A stretch of DNA of 64,000 nt, taken from the NCBI RefSeq assembly GCF_030704825.1, contig NZ_JAUYNX010000014.1:62001-126000 (forward strand), given 5' to 3'. This DNA comes from Brevundimonas sp. (GTDB lineage Bacteria > Pseudomonadota > Alphaproteobacteria > Caulobacterales > Caulobacteraceae). Shown here piece by piece: positions 1 to 9,007 of the stretch. The translations under genes were made by a program, and so were the position numbers. The notes under the pieces were generated by a model. The model made no database searches. It was not told the DNA's origin and saw only the letters and a program-made list of their open reading frames with translations. Each line of letters begins with the position of its first letter. Within the stretch, counting starts at the first letter, position 1.

Positions 1-603
1 GAACGGCGCGATGTGACATTCGGCCTGTTCGCGGAATACGGCGTCGCCGACCGCTTCACCGTGCAATTCAAGGGTGATTGGCAGTCCGGCGAGGACGCCT
101 TCGTCGACTACCAGGGACGCGGCCCCCTCGAGATCGGCGTGACGTGGCAGGCCTGGCGCGACGACCGCGCCGCCGTCAGCCTCTACGCCGGCTACGCCGA
201 CGGGGGCGAGGGCCGCAACGCCGGCTATGCGGCCCCCGGGGTCGGCGACAGCGACTGGGAGGTCCGGGCCTCGGTCGGCCGGTCGTTCGGAGGCTCGGGC
301 CGCTGGGGCGCCAGCGGCTCCTTCGTCGACCTGCAGGCGGCGCGGCGGATGCGGCAGGGCCTGCCGGACGAGACGCGGATCGACGCCACGGCCGGGGCCC
401 GTTTCGGCGAGGACTGGATGGTGCTGGCCCAGGCCTATGGCGGACAGGCCGACGATGGCGGTCCCCGCTGGCTGTCGCTCGAGGCCTCGGTCGTCCGCGA
501 TCTCGGCGACTGGAGCCTGCAGGCGGGCTGGCGCCAGGCCGTCGCCGGCCGGGAGACGCCGGAATCGGCCGGCCCGGTGATCGCTGTCTGGCGGCGCTTT
601 TGA
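1..603 (+). CDS. Outer-membrane beta-barrel-like protein, 5' end cut by window edge
   Basis: The reading frame is open from the first base and ends at TGA, so about 200 C-terminal residues are visible and the N-terminus is missing. The GTG at base 13 is unlikely to be the real start because the frame continues upstream (E-R-R-D before it). The sequence alternates short amphipathic strands with Gly/Asp/Arg-rich turns (for example VTWQAWRDDRAAVSLYAGYA and WSLQAGWRQAVAG) and ends in aromatic F, all typical of an outer-membrane barrel. No specific family is recognised. A separate transcription unit begins 110 bases downstream with the RND efflux adaptor. A function cannot be given from this fragment. 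Confidence 0.6.
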   Translation, partial: ERRDVTFGLFAEYGVADRFTVQFKGDWQSGEDAFVDYQGRGPLEIGVTWQAWRDDRAAVSLYAGYADGGEGRNAGYAAPGVGDSDWEVRASVGRSFGGSGRWGASGSFVDLQAARRMRQGLPDETRIDATAGARFGEDWMVLAQAYGGQADDGGPRWLSLEASVVRDLGDWSLQAGWRQAVAGRETPESAGPVIAVWRRF

Positions 604-713
604 CGCGGCCGGCCGCGACGGAAACCGGAACCGCGACCGTTACATGAACTTTAGTTGCGTCGATGGCGTGAGCCGCTAAGTCGGCGGGTCCCATTCGCCG
701 GAGAGCGCCCCGC

Positions 714-1832
714 GTGATCAAGCGCCACTTCTTCCTCGTAGCCGCCGCCGTTCTGCTGGGGCTCATGGTCCTGGCGGTTGTGCTGCGGATGGCCTTCGCC
801 GACGACGACAAGGCCGGCGGCGGCCCGGGCGGCCCGGGCGGCGGTCGCGGCCAGGCCGTGTCCGAAGCGGTGACGGCGCCGCGACAATTCACCGACGAGA
901 TCCGCGTGCTGGGCGTCGCGCGCGGCCGCCGCTCGGTCAACATCACCTCTTCCACCAGCGAACTCATCACCCGGGTCCTGTTCACCGACGGCCAGCGGGT
1001 CGCGGCCGGCGCTCCCCTTGTCGAATTGCAGGCCCGCGAGGAGGACGCCGGCATTATCGAGGCCCGCGCCCAGGTGGCCCAGGCCCAGCGCCAGTACGAC
1101 CGCTACAGGACCCTCGCCGACCGCGGCATCGCGCCCCGCGTCACCGCCGAGGACGCAGAGACGGCCCTCGAAAGCGCCCGGGCGTCGCTGTCGGCGGCCC
1201 AGGCCCGGCGCGGCGACCGGCTGATCCGGGCGCCCTTCGCCGGAGTGCTGGGGCTCAGTTCGGTCACGGCCGGGACCCTGGTCAATCCGGGCGGGGTCAT
1301 CACCACCCTGGACGACATCGACGTGATCCGCGTCGATTTCCCCGTGCCCGAACGCTACCTCGGCGTTCTGCGCGCCGGCGCGCCGATCTCGGCCAGGATC
1401 GACGCCTGGGGCGACGAAGCCTTCTCCGGCCGCATCGCCCTGATCGACACGCGGGTCAACGAACAGACCCGGTCGGTGACGGCGCGGGCCGAGATCCCCA
1501 ACCCCGGAGCCCGCATCCGGCCCGGCATGGCTGTCCGCGTGGCCATCGAGCAGGGCGTGCGCACCGCGCCGGCGGTGCCGGAAAGCGCGGTCCAGTACGA
1601 AGGCGAGGGCGCCTTCGTCTACCGTATCGCCCGCGGCGAGCGGGGCCAGACGGCCCAGCGGGTCGAGGTCGAGGCCGGGGCCGTCGAGGGCGGCTTCGTC
1701 GAGATCCTGTCCGGCCTCGCCGCCGGCGACCGGGTGGTCGGCTCCGGCCTGAATCGCATCCAGCCGGGCGCGCCGGTCACCGTCGCCGGGCGCGGCGGGC
1801 GGGCCGCCGCTCCCCGGACAACCGCCCGATGA
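714..1832 (+). CDS. RND efflux periplasmic adaptor subunit (HlyD/MFP family)
   Basis: A 372-residue membrane fusion protein that links an inner-membrane RND pump to an outer-membrane channel. The GTG start is followed by a single N-terminal membrane anchor (about residues 7-28), a Gly-rich linker, then the usual order of family domains: a lipoyl half-motif (LITRVLFTDGQRVAAGAPLV), a coiled-coil hairpin with repeated Ala/Gln/Arg (about 110-165), the second lipoyl half (RAPFAGVLGLSSVTAGTLV), a beta-barrel and a membrane-proximal domain (VPESAVQYEGEGAFVYRI). The stop overlaps the start of the permease by 4 bases (ATGA), so the two are translationally coupled. Substrate is unknown. No outer-membrane factor gene is visible downstream; the truncated gene upstream is not of TolC type as far as can be seen. 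Confidence 0.93.
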   Translation: MIKRHFFLVAAAVLLGLMVLAVVLRMAFADDDKAGGGPGGPGGGRGQAVSEAVTAPRQFTDEIRVLGVARGRRSVNITSSTSELITRVLFTDGQRVAAGAPLVELQAREEDAGIIEARAQVAQAQRQYDRYRTLADRGIAPRVTAEDAETALESARASLSAAQARRGDRLIRAPFAGVLGLSSVTAGTLVNPGGVITTLDDIDVIRVDFPVPERYLGVLRAGAPISARIDAWGDEAFSGRIALIDTRVNEQTRSVTARAEIPNPGARIRPGMAVRVAIEQGVRTAPAVPESAVQYEGEGAFVYRIARGERGQTAQRVEVEAGAVEGGFVEILSGLAAGDRVVGSGLNRIQPGAPVTVAGRGGRAAAPRTTAR

Positions 1833-4800
1833 TGCTGTCCGACCTCTCGGTCCGCCGCCCGGTCTTCGCGGCCGTGGCGGCCATCGTATTGTGCGTCATC
1901 GGCGCGGCCGCCTTCTTCTTCCTGCCCGTGCGGGAGCTGCCCGACGTCGATCCGCCCATCGTCTCGGTCAACACCAGCTACGCCGGGGCCTCGGCCGAGG
2001 TGATCGAGAGCCGGATCACCGAGCCCATCGAACAGCAGATCGCCGGCATCCAGGGGGTGGAGCGGATCAACTCCACCAGCCGCGACGGCCGCTCCAGCGT
2101 CTCGATCGAATTCTCGCTCGATCGGGACATCGACGACGCCGCCAATGACGTGCGCGACCGGGTTTCGCGCGTGGTCGGCCGCCTGCCGGACCAGGCCGAT
2201 CCGCCCGAAGTGGCCAAGGCCGACACGAACAGCCAGCCGATCATGATCCTGTTCCTGCGCTCGCCGACGCTGGATCGCCTGGAGCTGACCGACTACGCCG
2301 ACCGCTATCTGATCGACCGCCTGGCGACCGTTCCGGGCGTGGCCCAGGTCCAGATCTACGGCGAGCAGCGCTATTCCATGCGCATCTGGCTGGACCCCGC
2401 GGCCCTCGCCGCGCGCGGGCTGACGGTCGGCGACGTCGAAACCGCCCTGACCAGCCAGAACGTCGAATTGCCCGCCGGTCAGCTCGAGTCGGGCGAGAAG
2501 AACTACACCGTCCGCGTGGCGCGGACCTACGCCTATGCCGACGACTTCCGCCGGTTGCCGATCGGCGTCCGGGGGTCGGCGCCCGCCGCCGCCCAGACGA
2601 CCGGACAGGTCGCCCCCGCCACTCTGCCCAGCGGGGCTTCCGGCGCGATCCAGGGCCAGGGCGCCTATGTCACCCGGCTGGGCGACATCGCCCGCGTCGA
2701 GGAGGCGCCCGAGGAGGATCGCCGCCTCTTCCGCGGCAACGGCCTGGACCAGATCGGCCTCGCCGTCACGCGCCAGGCCCAGTCGAACGACCTGGCCATT
2801 TCGGCCGGGGTCAAGGACCTGCTGGACGAGATCCGGCCCAGCCTGCCCGAGGGGACGGAGCTGGTCGTCGGCTCGGACAATTCGGTCTTCACCGCGCACG
2901 CCATCGACGAGGTCTGGATCACCATCGGCATCTCGCTGGTGCTGGTGGCGCTGGTGAATTTCATCTTCCTCGGCAGTTTGCGGGCGGCCTTCATTCCCAC
3001 GATCGTAGCTCCGATCTGCCTGCTTTCGACCTTCATCGTGCTGGCCCCCCTGGGCTTTTCGCTGAACCTGCTGACCCTGCTGGCCCTGGTTCTGGCCATC
3101 GGCCTGGTGGTCGACGACGCCATCGTCGTGACCGAGAACATCCAGCGCCGCATCGACCACGGCGAGCCGCCGCTGGTCGCCGCCGAACGCGGCGCGCGAC
3201 AGGTGTTCTTCGCGGTGGTCGCCACCACCATCACCCTGCTGTCGGTGTTCGCGCCCCTGCTGTTCCTGCCGGGCTATGTCGGACGGCTGTTCGTCGAGCT
3301 GGCGGCGGCCATCGCCGCGGCCGTGGCCTTCTCCGCCTTCCTGGCCCTGAGCCTGTCGCCGATGCTGGCGTCGCGTATCCTGCGGCCGGCGGCCGGCGGC
3401 GGCTGGGTGGCCCGCAAGGTCGACCGCGCCATGGATGCGCTGAAGACGTCCTACGCCCATTCCCTGCAGGCGCTGCTGGGCCGGCGCATCGCCGTGGTCG
3501 GCGTCGCCGCCCTGATCCTGCTGGTCGGCGGCGGCGCGGCGCTGATGTTCGTCAATCTGCCGGACGAACTGGTGCCGCCCGAGGACCGGGGGCGCGTCAT
3601 GGTCCGGGTCCAGGGACCCGAAGGGGCGGGGTTCGACTACACCCGCCGCATCATGCTGGGGCTCGAGCCCATACTGGCGGAGTACAGGGACAACGGCGAG
3701 GTCGAGGCCTATCTGGTCTCGGCTCCGGGCTTCGGCGGCGGCGGCTTCAACTCCGGCAACGCCGTGCTGACCCTGAAGGACTGGTCCGAACGCGACCGCT
3801 CGGCCGACGAGATCGCCCAGGAGCTGAACGGCAAGCTGCGCGGCCAGACCGACGCCCAGGTCAACGCCTCGGTTCCCGGCGCCTTCCAGCGCGGCGGCGG
3901 CAATTCCAACTCGGTCGAGATGGTCGTGACCGGCTCGGAATATGAGGACATCTATCGCTGGCTCCAGCCGGTGCTCGCGCGGTCCCTGGAGAATCCGGGC
4001 TTTTCCCGGCCGCGCCTCAACTACGAGCCCAATTCCCCGCGCCTGCTGGTCGACGTCGATCCCGAGAAGGCCGCGGCCCTGGGCGTCTCCTCCCAGTCGA
4101 TCGGCCGGACGCTGGAGACGATGTTCGGGTCGAGGCGCGCCACCACCTATCTGCGCGGCGGCCAGGAGTACGACGTCATCCTGCAGACCGGACGCGCCGA
4201 CCGCCGCACTGTCGGCGACCTCGAGGCCCTGTACGTGGCCACCGGCGGCGGCCAGCTGGTGCCCCTGTCGGCCGTGGTCACCACCCAGACGTCGGGGGAC
4301 ACGCCCGACCGGCGTCGTCTCGACCGGCAGCGGGCGATCAGCCTGTCCGCGGATCTCAACCCGGGCACCACCATCGCCGATGCGACGGCCTTCCTGACCG
4401 AGGTGGCGAGAGATCAGCCGCAGGGCGTGGTCACGACCCAGTGGGGCGGCGCCGCCCGGGATCAGCAGGAAGCGGGCGGGGCCGTCGCCGCGGCCTTCGG
4501 CCTGGCCCTGCTGCTGGTCTTCCTGGTGCTGGCGGCCCAGTTCGAGAGCTGGATCACGCCGGCGGTGATCATGCTGACCGTGCCCCTGGCGGCGGCGGGC
4601 GGCCTGTTCGGCCTGATGATGGCCGGCTCCAGCCTCAACATCTACAGCCAGATCGGTCTGATCATCCTGATCGGCGTGGCGGCCAAGAACGGCATCCTGA
4701 TCGTGGAGTTCGCCAACCAGCTTCGCGATCAGGGCCGGTCGATCCACGATGCCATCATCGAGTCGTCCACCCTGCGCCTGCGCCCCATCATCATGACCTC

Positions 4801-5053
4801 GATCGCCACCGCCTTCGGCGCCCTGCCGCTGGTTCTGTGGCAGGGGGCGGGCGCCGGCAGCCGCCAGACCATCGGCGTGGTGATCTTCTCGGGGGCCATG
4901 TTCGCCACCCTGCTGACCCTGTTCGTGGTGCCGGTGATCTACGGCGTGCTGGCGCGCTTTACGAAGTCGCCTGAATACACCGCCCGCAAGATCGAGGAAT
5001 GGGAGGCGCAGGAGACCACGGCCAACGACGCCGTCCCCGCCGCGGCGGAATAG
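1829..5053 (+). CDS. RND multidrug efflux permease (HAE1/AcrB-like)
   Basis: A 1074-residue proton-driven inner-membrane pump of the hydrophobe/amphiphile efflux family, with the standard length and architecture: an N-terminal TM helix (RRPVFAAVAAIVLCVIGAAA), a first periplasmic pore/docking loop, TM2-6, TM7, a second periplasmic loop and TM8-12. The proton-relay residues are present: the paired Asp in TM4 (GLVVDDAIVVTENIQRRI) and the Lys in TM10 (GVAAKNGILIVEFANQLRD). It is co-translated with the preceding adaptor. The closest functional description is an MexF/AcrB-like drug or lipid exporter; the sequence alone does not give the substrate. The last 30 residues are a hydrophilic cytoplasmic tail rich in Glu and Ala. 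Confidence 0.95.
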   Translation: MMLSDLSVRRPVFAAVAAIVLCVIGAAAFFFLPVRELPDVDPPIVSVNTSYAGASAEVIESRITEPIEQQIAGIQGVERINSTSRDGRSSVSIEFSLDRDIDDAANDVRDRVSRVVGRLPDQADPPEVAKADTNSQPIMILFLRSPTLDRLELTDYADRYLIDRLATVPGVAQVQIYGEQRYSMRIWLDPAALAARGLTVGDVETALTSQNVELPAGQLESGEKNYTVRVARTYAYADDFRRLPIGVRGSAPAAAQTTGQVAPATLPSGASGAIQGQGAYVTRLGDIARVEEAPEEDRRLFRGNGLDQIGLAVTRQAQSNDLAISAGVKDLLDEIRPSLPEGTELVVGSDNSVFTAHAIDEVWITIGISLVLVALVNFIFLGSLRAAFIPTIVAPICLLSTFIVLAPLGFSLNLLTLLALVLAIGLVVDDAIVVTENIQRRIDHGEPPLVAAERGARQVFFAVVATTITLLSVFAPLLFLPGYVGRLFVELAAAIAAAVAFSAFLALSLSPMLASRILRPAAGGGWVARKVDRAMDALKTSYAHSLQALLGRRIAVVGVAALILLVGGGAALMFVNLPDELVPPEDRGRVMVRVQGPEGAGFDYTRRIMLGLEPILAEYRDNGEVEAYLVSAPGFGGGGFNSGNAVLTLKDWSERDRSADEIAQELNGKLRGQTDAQVNASVPGAFQRGGGNSNSVEMVVTGSEYEDIYRWLQPVLARSLENPGFSRPRLNYEPNSPRLLVDVDPEKAAALGVSSQSIGRTLETMFGSRRATTYLRGGQEYDVILQTGRADRRTVGDLEALYVATGGGQLVPLSAVVTTQTSGDTPDRRRLDRQRAISLSADLNPGTTIADATAFLTEVARDQPQGVVTTQWGGAARDQQEAGGAVAAAFGLALLLVFLVLAAQFESWITPAVIMLTVPLAAAGGLFGLMMAGSSLNIYSQIGLIILIGVAAKNGILIVEFANQLRDQGRSIHDAIIESSTLRLRPIIMTSIATAFGALPLVLWQGAGAGSRQTIGVVIFSGAMFATLLTLFVVPVIYGVLARFTKSPEYTARKIEEWEAQETTANDAVPAAAE

Positions 5054-5056
5054 ACC

Positions 5057-5590
5057 TCAGGGCCGGGCGGGCGGCGTGTAGCCGGTCTCGACCTTCAGGA
5101 AGGCGATGACGTCGCGGCGGTCCGTCGGGTCGGGAATGCCGGCGAAGGCCATCTTCGTGCCCGCCAGGAAGGTGCGCGGATTCTCCAGCCAGTCGTCCAG
5201 ACGCTCGCCGTCCCATGCGAAGCCGGCTTCCTTCACCGCGGCGGAGTAGTTGAAGCCGGGCGCGGCCCCCGCCTGACGTCCGAACACGCCATGGAGGTTC
5301 GGCCCGGTCATGTTCGGTCCGCCCTCGGTGATGGTGTGGCAGGACCGGCAGCGGGCGAAGACCCGCCGGCCGTTGTCCAGATCGGCCTCGTTCCAGGGCG
5401 CGGGCAGGGCCGCGAGCAGCGCCGCCTTCTCCGGCGCCGCCGCGGCGACGGGAGCCGACGGCGGCGGCGGCGGCGCTGACACGGCCTGCTCCGGCGTGGC
5501 GGGCGTCTCCGTCGTGGATCCCCCGTCGCCCTGGCTGCAACCGGTCAACGCAAGCAGGGCGAGGGCGGCGATCATCGATGGGCGGGTCAT
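5057..5590 (-). CDS. Lipoprotein c-type cytochrome (cytochrome c2-like)
   Basis: A 177-residue protein with a lipoprotein signal (MTRPSMIAALALLALTGCSQ, lipobox LTGC), a Pro/Ala-rich linker and one class I cytochrome c domain. The haem motif is CRSCH, and the probable methionine ligand lies in TKMAFAG, followed by the conserved C-terminal helix DVIAFLKVETG. This predicts a membrane-tethered periplasmic electron carrier. A longer frame exists upstream, but this ATG is preceded by GGAGAG at good spacing and gives the complete signal peptide. The gene converges on the RND permease (3-base gap) and is divergent from feoA. Its redox partner is unknown. Confidence 0.88.
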   Translation of the reverse strand: MTRPSMIAALALLALTGCSQGDGGSTTETPATPEQAVSAPPPPPSAPVAAAAPEKAALLAALPAPWNEADLDNGRRVFARCRSCHTITEGGPNMTGPNLHGVFGRQAGAAPGFNYSAAVKEAGFAWDGERLDDWLENPRTFLAGTKMAFAGIPDPTDRRDVIAFLKVETGYTPPARP

Positions 5591-5685
5591 GGCTCTCTCC
5601 GGCATTTCCATCCGGTGATACTCCAACCGTAGCCATGGGCAACGGGATGCGACGCCATGTCTGACTGGACGCGGACCATTCGCAC

Positions 5686-5696
5686 CTGATAATCAG
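5686..5696. promoter_or_regulatory. Possible Fur/Irr-type operator upstream of feoAB
   Basis: CTGATAATCAG is an odd-centred perfect inverted repeat (CTGAT-A-ATCAG) lying 43 bases before feoA in a locally AT-richer patch. Its TGATAAT core resembles half of an iron-regulator box. The link to Fur or Irr is inferred from position in front of ferrous-iron uptake genes. Confidence 0.35.
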
Positions 5697-5739
5697 TGTC
5701 AACAGACGCGGGAGTCCGCGTCGCCGGTTCGCGAGCGTA

Positions 5740-6048
5740 ATGTCCGACACCCTGAAACTCAGCCTGGCTCGAAAGGGCGACCGCGGCGTCATCGTCCAGG
5801 TCGGCGATCACTGTCACCATGACGAGCACGCGATGGAGCTGGAGCGCCGGCTTCTGGAGCTGGGCTTCGTCGAGGGCGCCCGGATCGAACTGCTGCACGA
5901 GGGTCTGTTCGGCCGCGATCCCATCGCGATGAAGATCGACGACATGCGCGTCGCCCTGCGCCGGCACGAGGCCGCCAGCCTGACCGTGCGATTCGACCCG
6001 GTGGCGGTCGCGGCGGCCGATCCGGCTCCCGAAGAAGTCACCGCCTGA
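5740..6048 (+). CDS. feoA: Ferrous iron transport protein A (FeoA)
   Basis: A 102-residue cytosolic SH3-like protein that supports FeoB. It has the family pattern of a basic N-terminal strand, a helix with ELERRLLELGFVEGARIELL, then DPIAMKIDDMRVALRRHEA, which matches the typical FeoA fold of 75-100 residues. A short His-rich stretch (DHCHHDEHAME) before the central helix is an unusual insertion and could touch metal. The stop overlaps the feoB start by one base (TGATG), so the two are coupled. Confidence 0.9.
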   Translation: MSDTLKLSLARKGDRGVIVQVGDHCHHDEHAMELERRLLELGFVEGARIELLHEGLFGRDPIAMKIDDMRVALRRHEAASLTVRFDPVAVAAADPAPEEVTA

Positions 6049-7919
6049 TGGACATGGCGGTGCGGAGCGCGCGGGTCGCGCTCGTCGGAAATCCGAACAG
6101 CGGCAAGACCGCGCTGTTCAACGCCCTGACCGGCGCCCATCAGAAGGTCGCCAACTACGCGGGCGTCACGGTGGAGCGGAAGGAGGGCCTGATCCGCTCG
6201 GCGGACGGCCACACGATGTCGGTGCTGGACCTGCCCGGCACCTATTCCCTGCGCGCCCGCAGCCCGGACGAGGAAGTCACCCGCGACGCGGTGCTGGGCC
6301 GGCTGGCCGGGGAGAACACGCCGGATGTGATCGTCGCGGTGGCCGACTCCACCAATCTGCGGCTGGTGCTGCGCCTCGTGCTGGAGCTGAAGGCCGTCGG
6401 ACGCCCGATGGTGCTGGCGCTCAACATGTACGACATCGCCCAGCGCCAGGGCCTGCGCATCGACCTGGAGCGGCTTTCGGCCGAACTGGGCGTGCCGATC
6501 GTTCCGACGACGGCGACGCGAAAGCGCGGCATCGACGAGCTGGTCGCCGCCGTCGCCGCCGTGGTCGGGACACAGTCGCCGACGGCCGAAAGCGTCTGGA
6601 CGGCTCCCGACGCCGCCGCCCTGCGCGGAGCGGCGCGCGAGGCCGAGCGGATCATGAAGGTCTGCGTTCGTCCGCCGGAACGGCCCGACACCCTGACCGG
6701 CCGGATCGACTCCGTGCTGCTGCATCCGGTGGGCGGCCTGGTCATCCTGACGGCCATCATGTTCGTCATGTTCCAGGCGGTGTTCAGCTGGGCGACGCCG
6801 CTCGCGGACGGCATCGAGGGCGCGCTCGCCGGCCTGGGCGCGCTGGTCGCCATGATCCTGCCGGACGGCATCTGGCAGAGCCTCATCGTCGACGGGCTGA
6901 TTTCCGGCATCGGCAGCGTGCTCGTCTTCCTGCCCCAGATACTGATCCTGTTCCTGTTCATCATCCTCCTCGAGGACTTCGGCTACATGGCCCGCGCCGC
7001 CTTCCTGCTGGACCGGATCATGGGCGTCGCCGGCCTGCACGGCCGGGCCTTCATTCCGCTGCTGTCCAGCGTGGCCTGCGCCATTCCGGGGATCATGGCC
7101 GCGCGGGTGATCGACTCCAGGCGCGACCGCCTGACCACCATCATGGTGGCTCCGCTGATGACCTGTTCGGCGCGGATTCCCGTCTACACGCTGATCATCG
7201 GCGCCTTCATTCCGAACGAGCGGGTCTGGGGCTTCGCCAGCCTCCAGGGCCTGGTCATGCTCGGCCTCTACGGGGCTGGCATCGTCAGCGCCCTGACGGT
7301 CTCGTTCGTCATCCGCAAGCTGTTCTGGAGGGGCGCGGTCGAGCCGTTCATGATGGAGCTGCCGGCCTACAAGACGCCCGACTGGAAGAGCGTGCTGTTC
7401 AACCTGTGGCTCCGCGCCCGGATATTCCTGGAGCGGGCCGGGCGGATCATCCTGCCGCTGATGATCGTCGTCTGGGCGCTGGCGACCTTCCCCTATCCGC
7501 CGGAAGGCGCGACCGGTCCGGCCATCGACTACAGCTTCGCGGGCATGATCGGCCACGCGCTGGAGCCGATCTTCGCGCCGATCGGCTTCAACTGGCAGAT
7601 GGTCATCGCCCTCGTGCCCGGCATGGCGGCCCGGGAGGTCGCGGTCGCGGCCCTGGGCACCGTCTATGCGGTCGCCGACCCCGAGAGCGCGACCAGCCTA
7701 CTCGGCGTCACCCTGGCCGCGCAGTGGTCGCTGGCCACGGGTCTGGCCTTCCTCGCCTGGTATGTCTTCGCGCCCCAGTGCGTGGCGACGCTGGGCGTGG
7801 TCAAGCGCGAGCTGAACTCGTGGAAGTGGATGTGGGTCATGGTCGTCTACATGTTCGGACTGGCCTATCTGGCGGCCTTCATCGTCTACCGGATCGCCCT
7901 GGCCCTGGGGGGCGGCTAG
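6048..7919 (+). CDS. feoB: Ferrous iron transporter FeoB
   Basis: A 623-residue inner-membrane Fe(II) importer. The N-terminal G domain has G1 GNPNSGKTALF, G3 DLPGTYSL and G4 LNMYD, followed by a helical spacer and a polytopic membrane domain with two Gate regions: about 330-400 (ACAIPGIMAARVIDS, then LTTIMVAPLMTCSARIPVY) and a second near the C-terminus (ALVPGMAAREVAVAALGTVY). The conserved Cys of the first gate (MTCSARIP) is present. It is shorter than the enterobacterial protein mainly at the C-terminal tail. A second ATG six bases in would give MAVRSARVAL as N-terminus and is an equally good start. Confidence 0.96.
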   Translation: MDMAVRSARVALVGNPNSGKTALFNALTGAHQKVANYAGVTVERKEGLIRSADGHTMSVLDLPGTYSLRARSPDEEVTRDAVLGRLAGENTPDVIVAVADSTNLRLVLRLVLELKAVGRPMVLALNMYDIAQRQGLRIDLERLSAELGVPIVPTTATRKRGIDELVAAVAAVVGTQSPTAESVWTAPDAAALRGAAREAERIMKVCVRPPERPDTLTGRIDSVLLHPVGGLVILTAIMFVMFQAVFSWATPLADGIEGALAGLGALVAMILPDGIWQSLIVDGLISGIGSVLVFLPQILILFLFIILLEDFGYMARAAFLLDRIMGVAGLHGRAFIPLLSSVACAIPGIMAARVIDSRRDRLTTIMVAPLMTCSARIPVYTLIIGAFIPNERVWGFASLQGLVMLGLYGAGIVSALTVSFVIRKLFWRGAVEPFMMELPAYKTPDWKSVLFNLWLRARIFLERAGRIILPLMIVVWALATFPYPPEGATGPAIDYSFAGMIGHALEPIFAPIGFNWQMVIALVPGMAAREVAVAALGTVYAVADPESATSLLGVTLAAQWSLATGLAFLAWYVFAPQCVATLGVVKRELNSWKWMWVMVVYMFGLAYLAAFIVYRIALALGGG

Positions 7920-7945
7920 TTCGCCGGCTCGCGCCGCAAGCGAAC
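7919..7945 (+). terminator. Possible terminator hairpin after feoB
   Basis: GTTCGC and GCGAAC flank CGGC-TCGC-GCCG, forming a ten-pair hairpin with a CAA bulge that starts inside the feoB stop codon. There is no T tract, so it may only be a 3'-end stabiliser. Confidence 0.3.
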
Positions 7946-8002
7946 CATGGTTGACAAGCGCCGAGCCTTGGGGCGAATCCCGGAACGTCCGGGGAGAAAG
8001 CC

Positions 8003-8506
8003 ATGCCGTCGCCGCTGAAGCCATTGCTATGTCGGCACGAATTCTATTGGTCCGAGCGTCATCGCGCCGACCGGTGCCATCGCTGCGGCAAGACCCGGGC
8101 CGCGGAGCTGCCCGATGCGTTCACCGCGTTCGAGGTCGTGGCGGATGCGTCGTCGCGCGTCGAAGGCGACCGGGCGACCTTCGCGTCCGCGCCCCGGCCT
8201 GGGCCGATGGACAGCGCCTTCTTCGACATTCCCGCGATCGACGGCGCGCCGTCGGCGACTGTCCGCGCGATGCGGAGCTCGCCCAGCGCCAAGGTTCTCA
8301 AGGCCCAGGCGCTGGAGCGCCGCGAAAAGCTGCTGGCCCTGCTGGACCGGCTCGCGGAGGGCGGCCAGCCGTCCCGCCAGGACTCGCTGGACGTCGTCCT
8401 GGCGGTCATCGAGGACGCCCATTCGGCCGACCCGGTGCTGTTCGGGCCCGAGGCCGTGGCCCATTTCGCTCGACTCCACGAAGCGCGCAGCGGGCTGATC
8501 TTCTGA
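8003..8506 (+). CDS. Conserved-looking small protein with N-terminal Cys/His cluster
   Basis: A 167-residue soluble protein of unknown function. The ATG is preceded by GGGGAGAAAGCC, a good ribosome site. Near the N-terminus is LLCRHEFYWSERHRADRCHRCGKTR, split here into C-R-H and C-H-R-C: three Cys and several His in about 20 residues that could form a small zinc ribbon. The rest is predicted helical, with a C-terminal region (SLDVVLAVIEDAHSADPVLF, then VAHFARLHEA). No signal peptide is present. It sits between feoB and tRNA-Thr with no evident operon partner. No family is recognised. Confidence 0.7.
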   Translation: MPSPLKPLLCRHEFYWSERHRADRCHRCGKTRAAELPDAFTAFEVVADASSRVEGDRATFASAPRPGPMDSAFFDIPAIDGAPSATVRAMRSSPSAKVLKAQALERREKLLALLDRLAEGGQPSRQDSLDVVLAVIEDAHSADPVLFGPEAVAHFARLHEARSGLIF

Positions 8507-8515
8507 TCAGCGCGC

Positions 8516-8591
8516 TGGTGCCGGCTGCAGGAATCGAACCCGCGACATCCAGTTTACAAAACTGGCGCTCTACCAACTGAGCTAAGCCGGC
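8516..8591 (-). tRNA. tRNA-Thr (anticodon TGT)
   Basis: Read on the minus strand the sequence folds as a full cloverleaf: acceptor GCCGGCT/AGCCGGC, D-stem GCTC/GAGC with AGTTGGTA loop, anticodon stem CCAGT/ACTGG around loop TTTGTAA (anticodon TGT), five-base variable loop, T-stem GCGGG/CCTGC with TTCGAAT loop, discriminator A and an encoded CCA. It reads ACA codons (and others by wobble), which are rare in this GC-rich genome. Confidence 0.97.
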
Positions 8592-8653
8592 CGCCGCCTT
8601 GACGGGCGGTCCTTATGCTGGCGCATGGCGGAGGACGTCAAGACAGGTCCGCC

Positions 8654-9007
8654 ATGCCCCTTTCCTTCGCCCAACTCGCGCCGATCCTGCTGCTCACGGC
8701 GTCGAACATCTTCATGACCCTGGCCTGGTACGGCCACCTGAAATTCGGCTCGAAGCCGCTGTGGCTGGTCGTCATCGTGGCCTGGGGGATCGCCTTCTTC
8801 GAATACTGCCTGGCGGTCCCGGCCAACCGGATCGGGCATCAGGTCTATTCGGCGGCGGAGCTGAAGACGATGCAGGAGGTCATCACCCTGATCGTCTTCG
8901 CGGTCTTTTCGGTGACCTTCCTCGGCGAGAAGCTGACCCTGAACCATGCCGTCGGCTTCGCCCTGATCGTCGCCGGGGCCTGGTTCGTGTTCCGCGGCCC
9001 CCTCTAG
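8654..9007 (+). CDS. DUF486 family small membrane protein
   Basis: A 117-residue protein with four predicted TM helices matching the DUF486 pattern: LLLTASNIFMTLAWYGHLKF, then IAFFEYCLAVPANRIGH, MQEVITLIVFAVFSVTFLGE and a last helix GFALIVAGAWFVFRG. The family resembles half-size DMT-type proteins; its substrate is not known. The frame is open upstream to 8615, but the family N-terminus fits the ATG at 8654. The last four bases overlap the convergent DUF2891 gene. Confidence 0.85.
   Translation: MPLSFAQLAPILLLTASNIFMTLAWYGHLKFGSKPLWLVVIVAWGIAFFEYCLAVPANRIGHQVYSAAELKTMQEVITLIVFAVFSVTFLGEKLTLNHAVGFALIVAGAWFVFRGPL

Noticed and set aside
1619..4747. 1042-residue leftward open frame antisense to the RND genes
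   Set aside because: It is a stop-poor shadow of high-GC coding sequence: low complexity rich in Gln/His/Arg/Asp/Gly, and the plus strand encodes well-recognised RND proteins.
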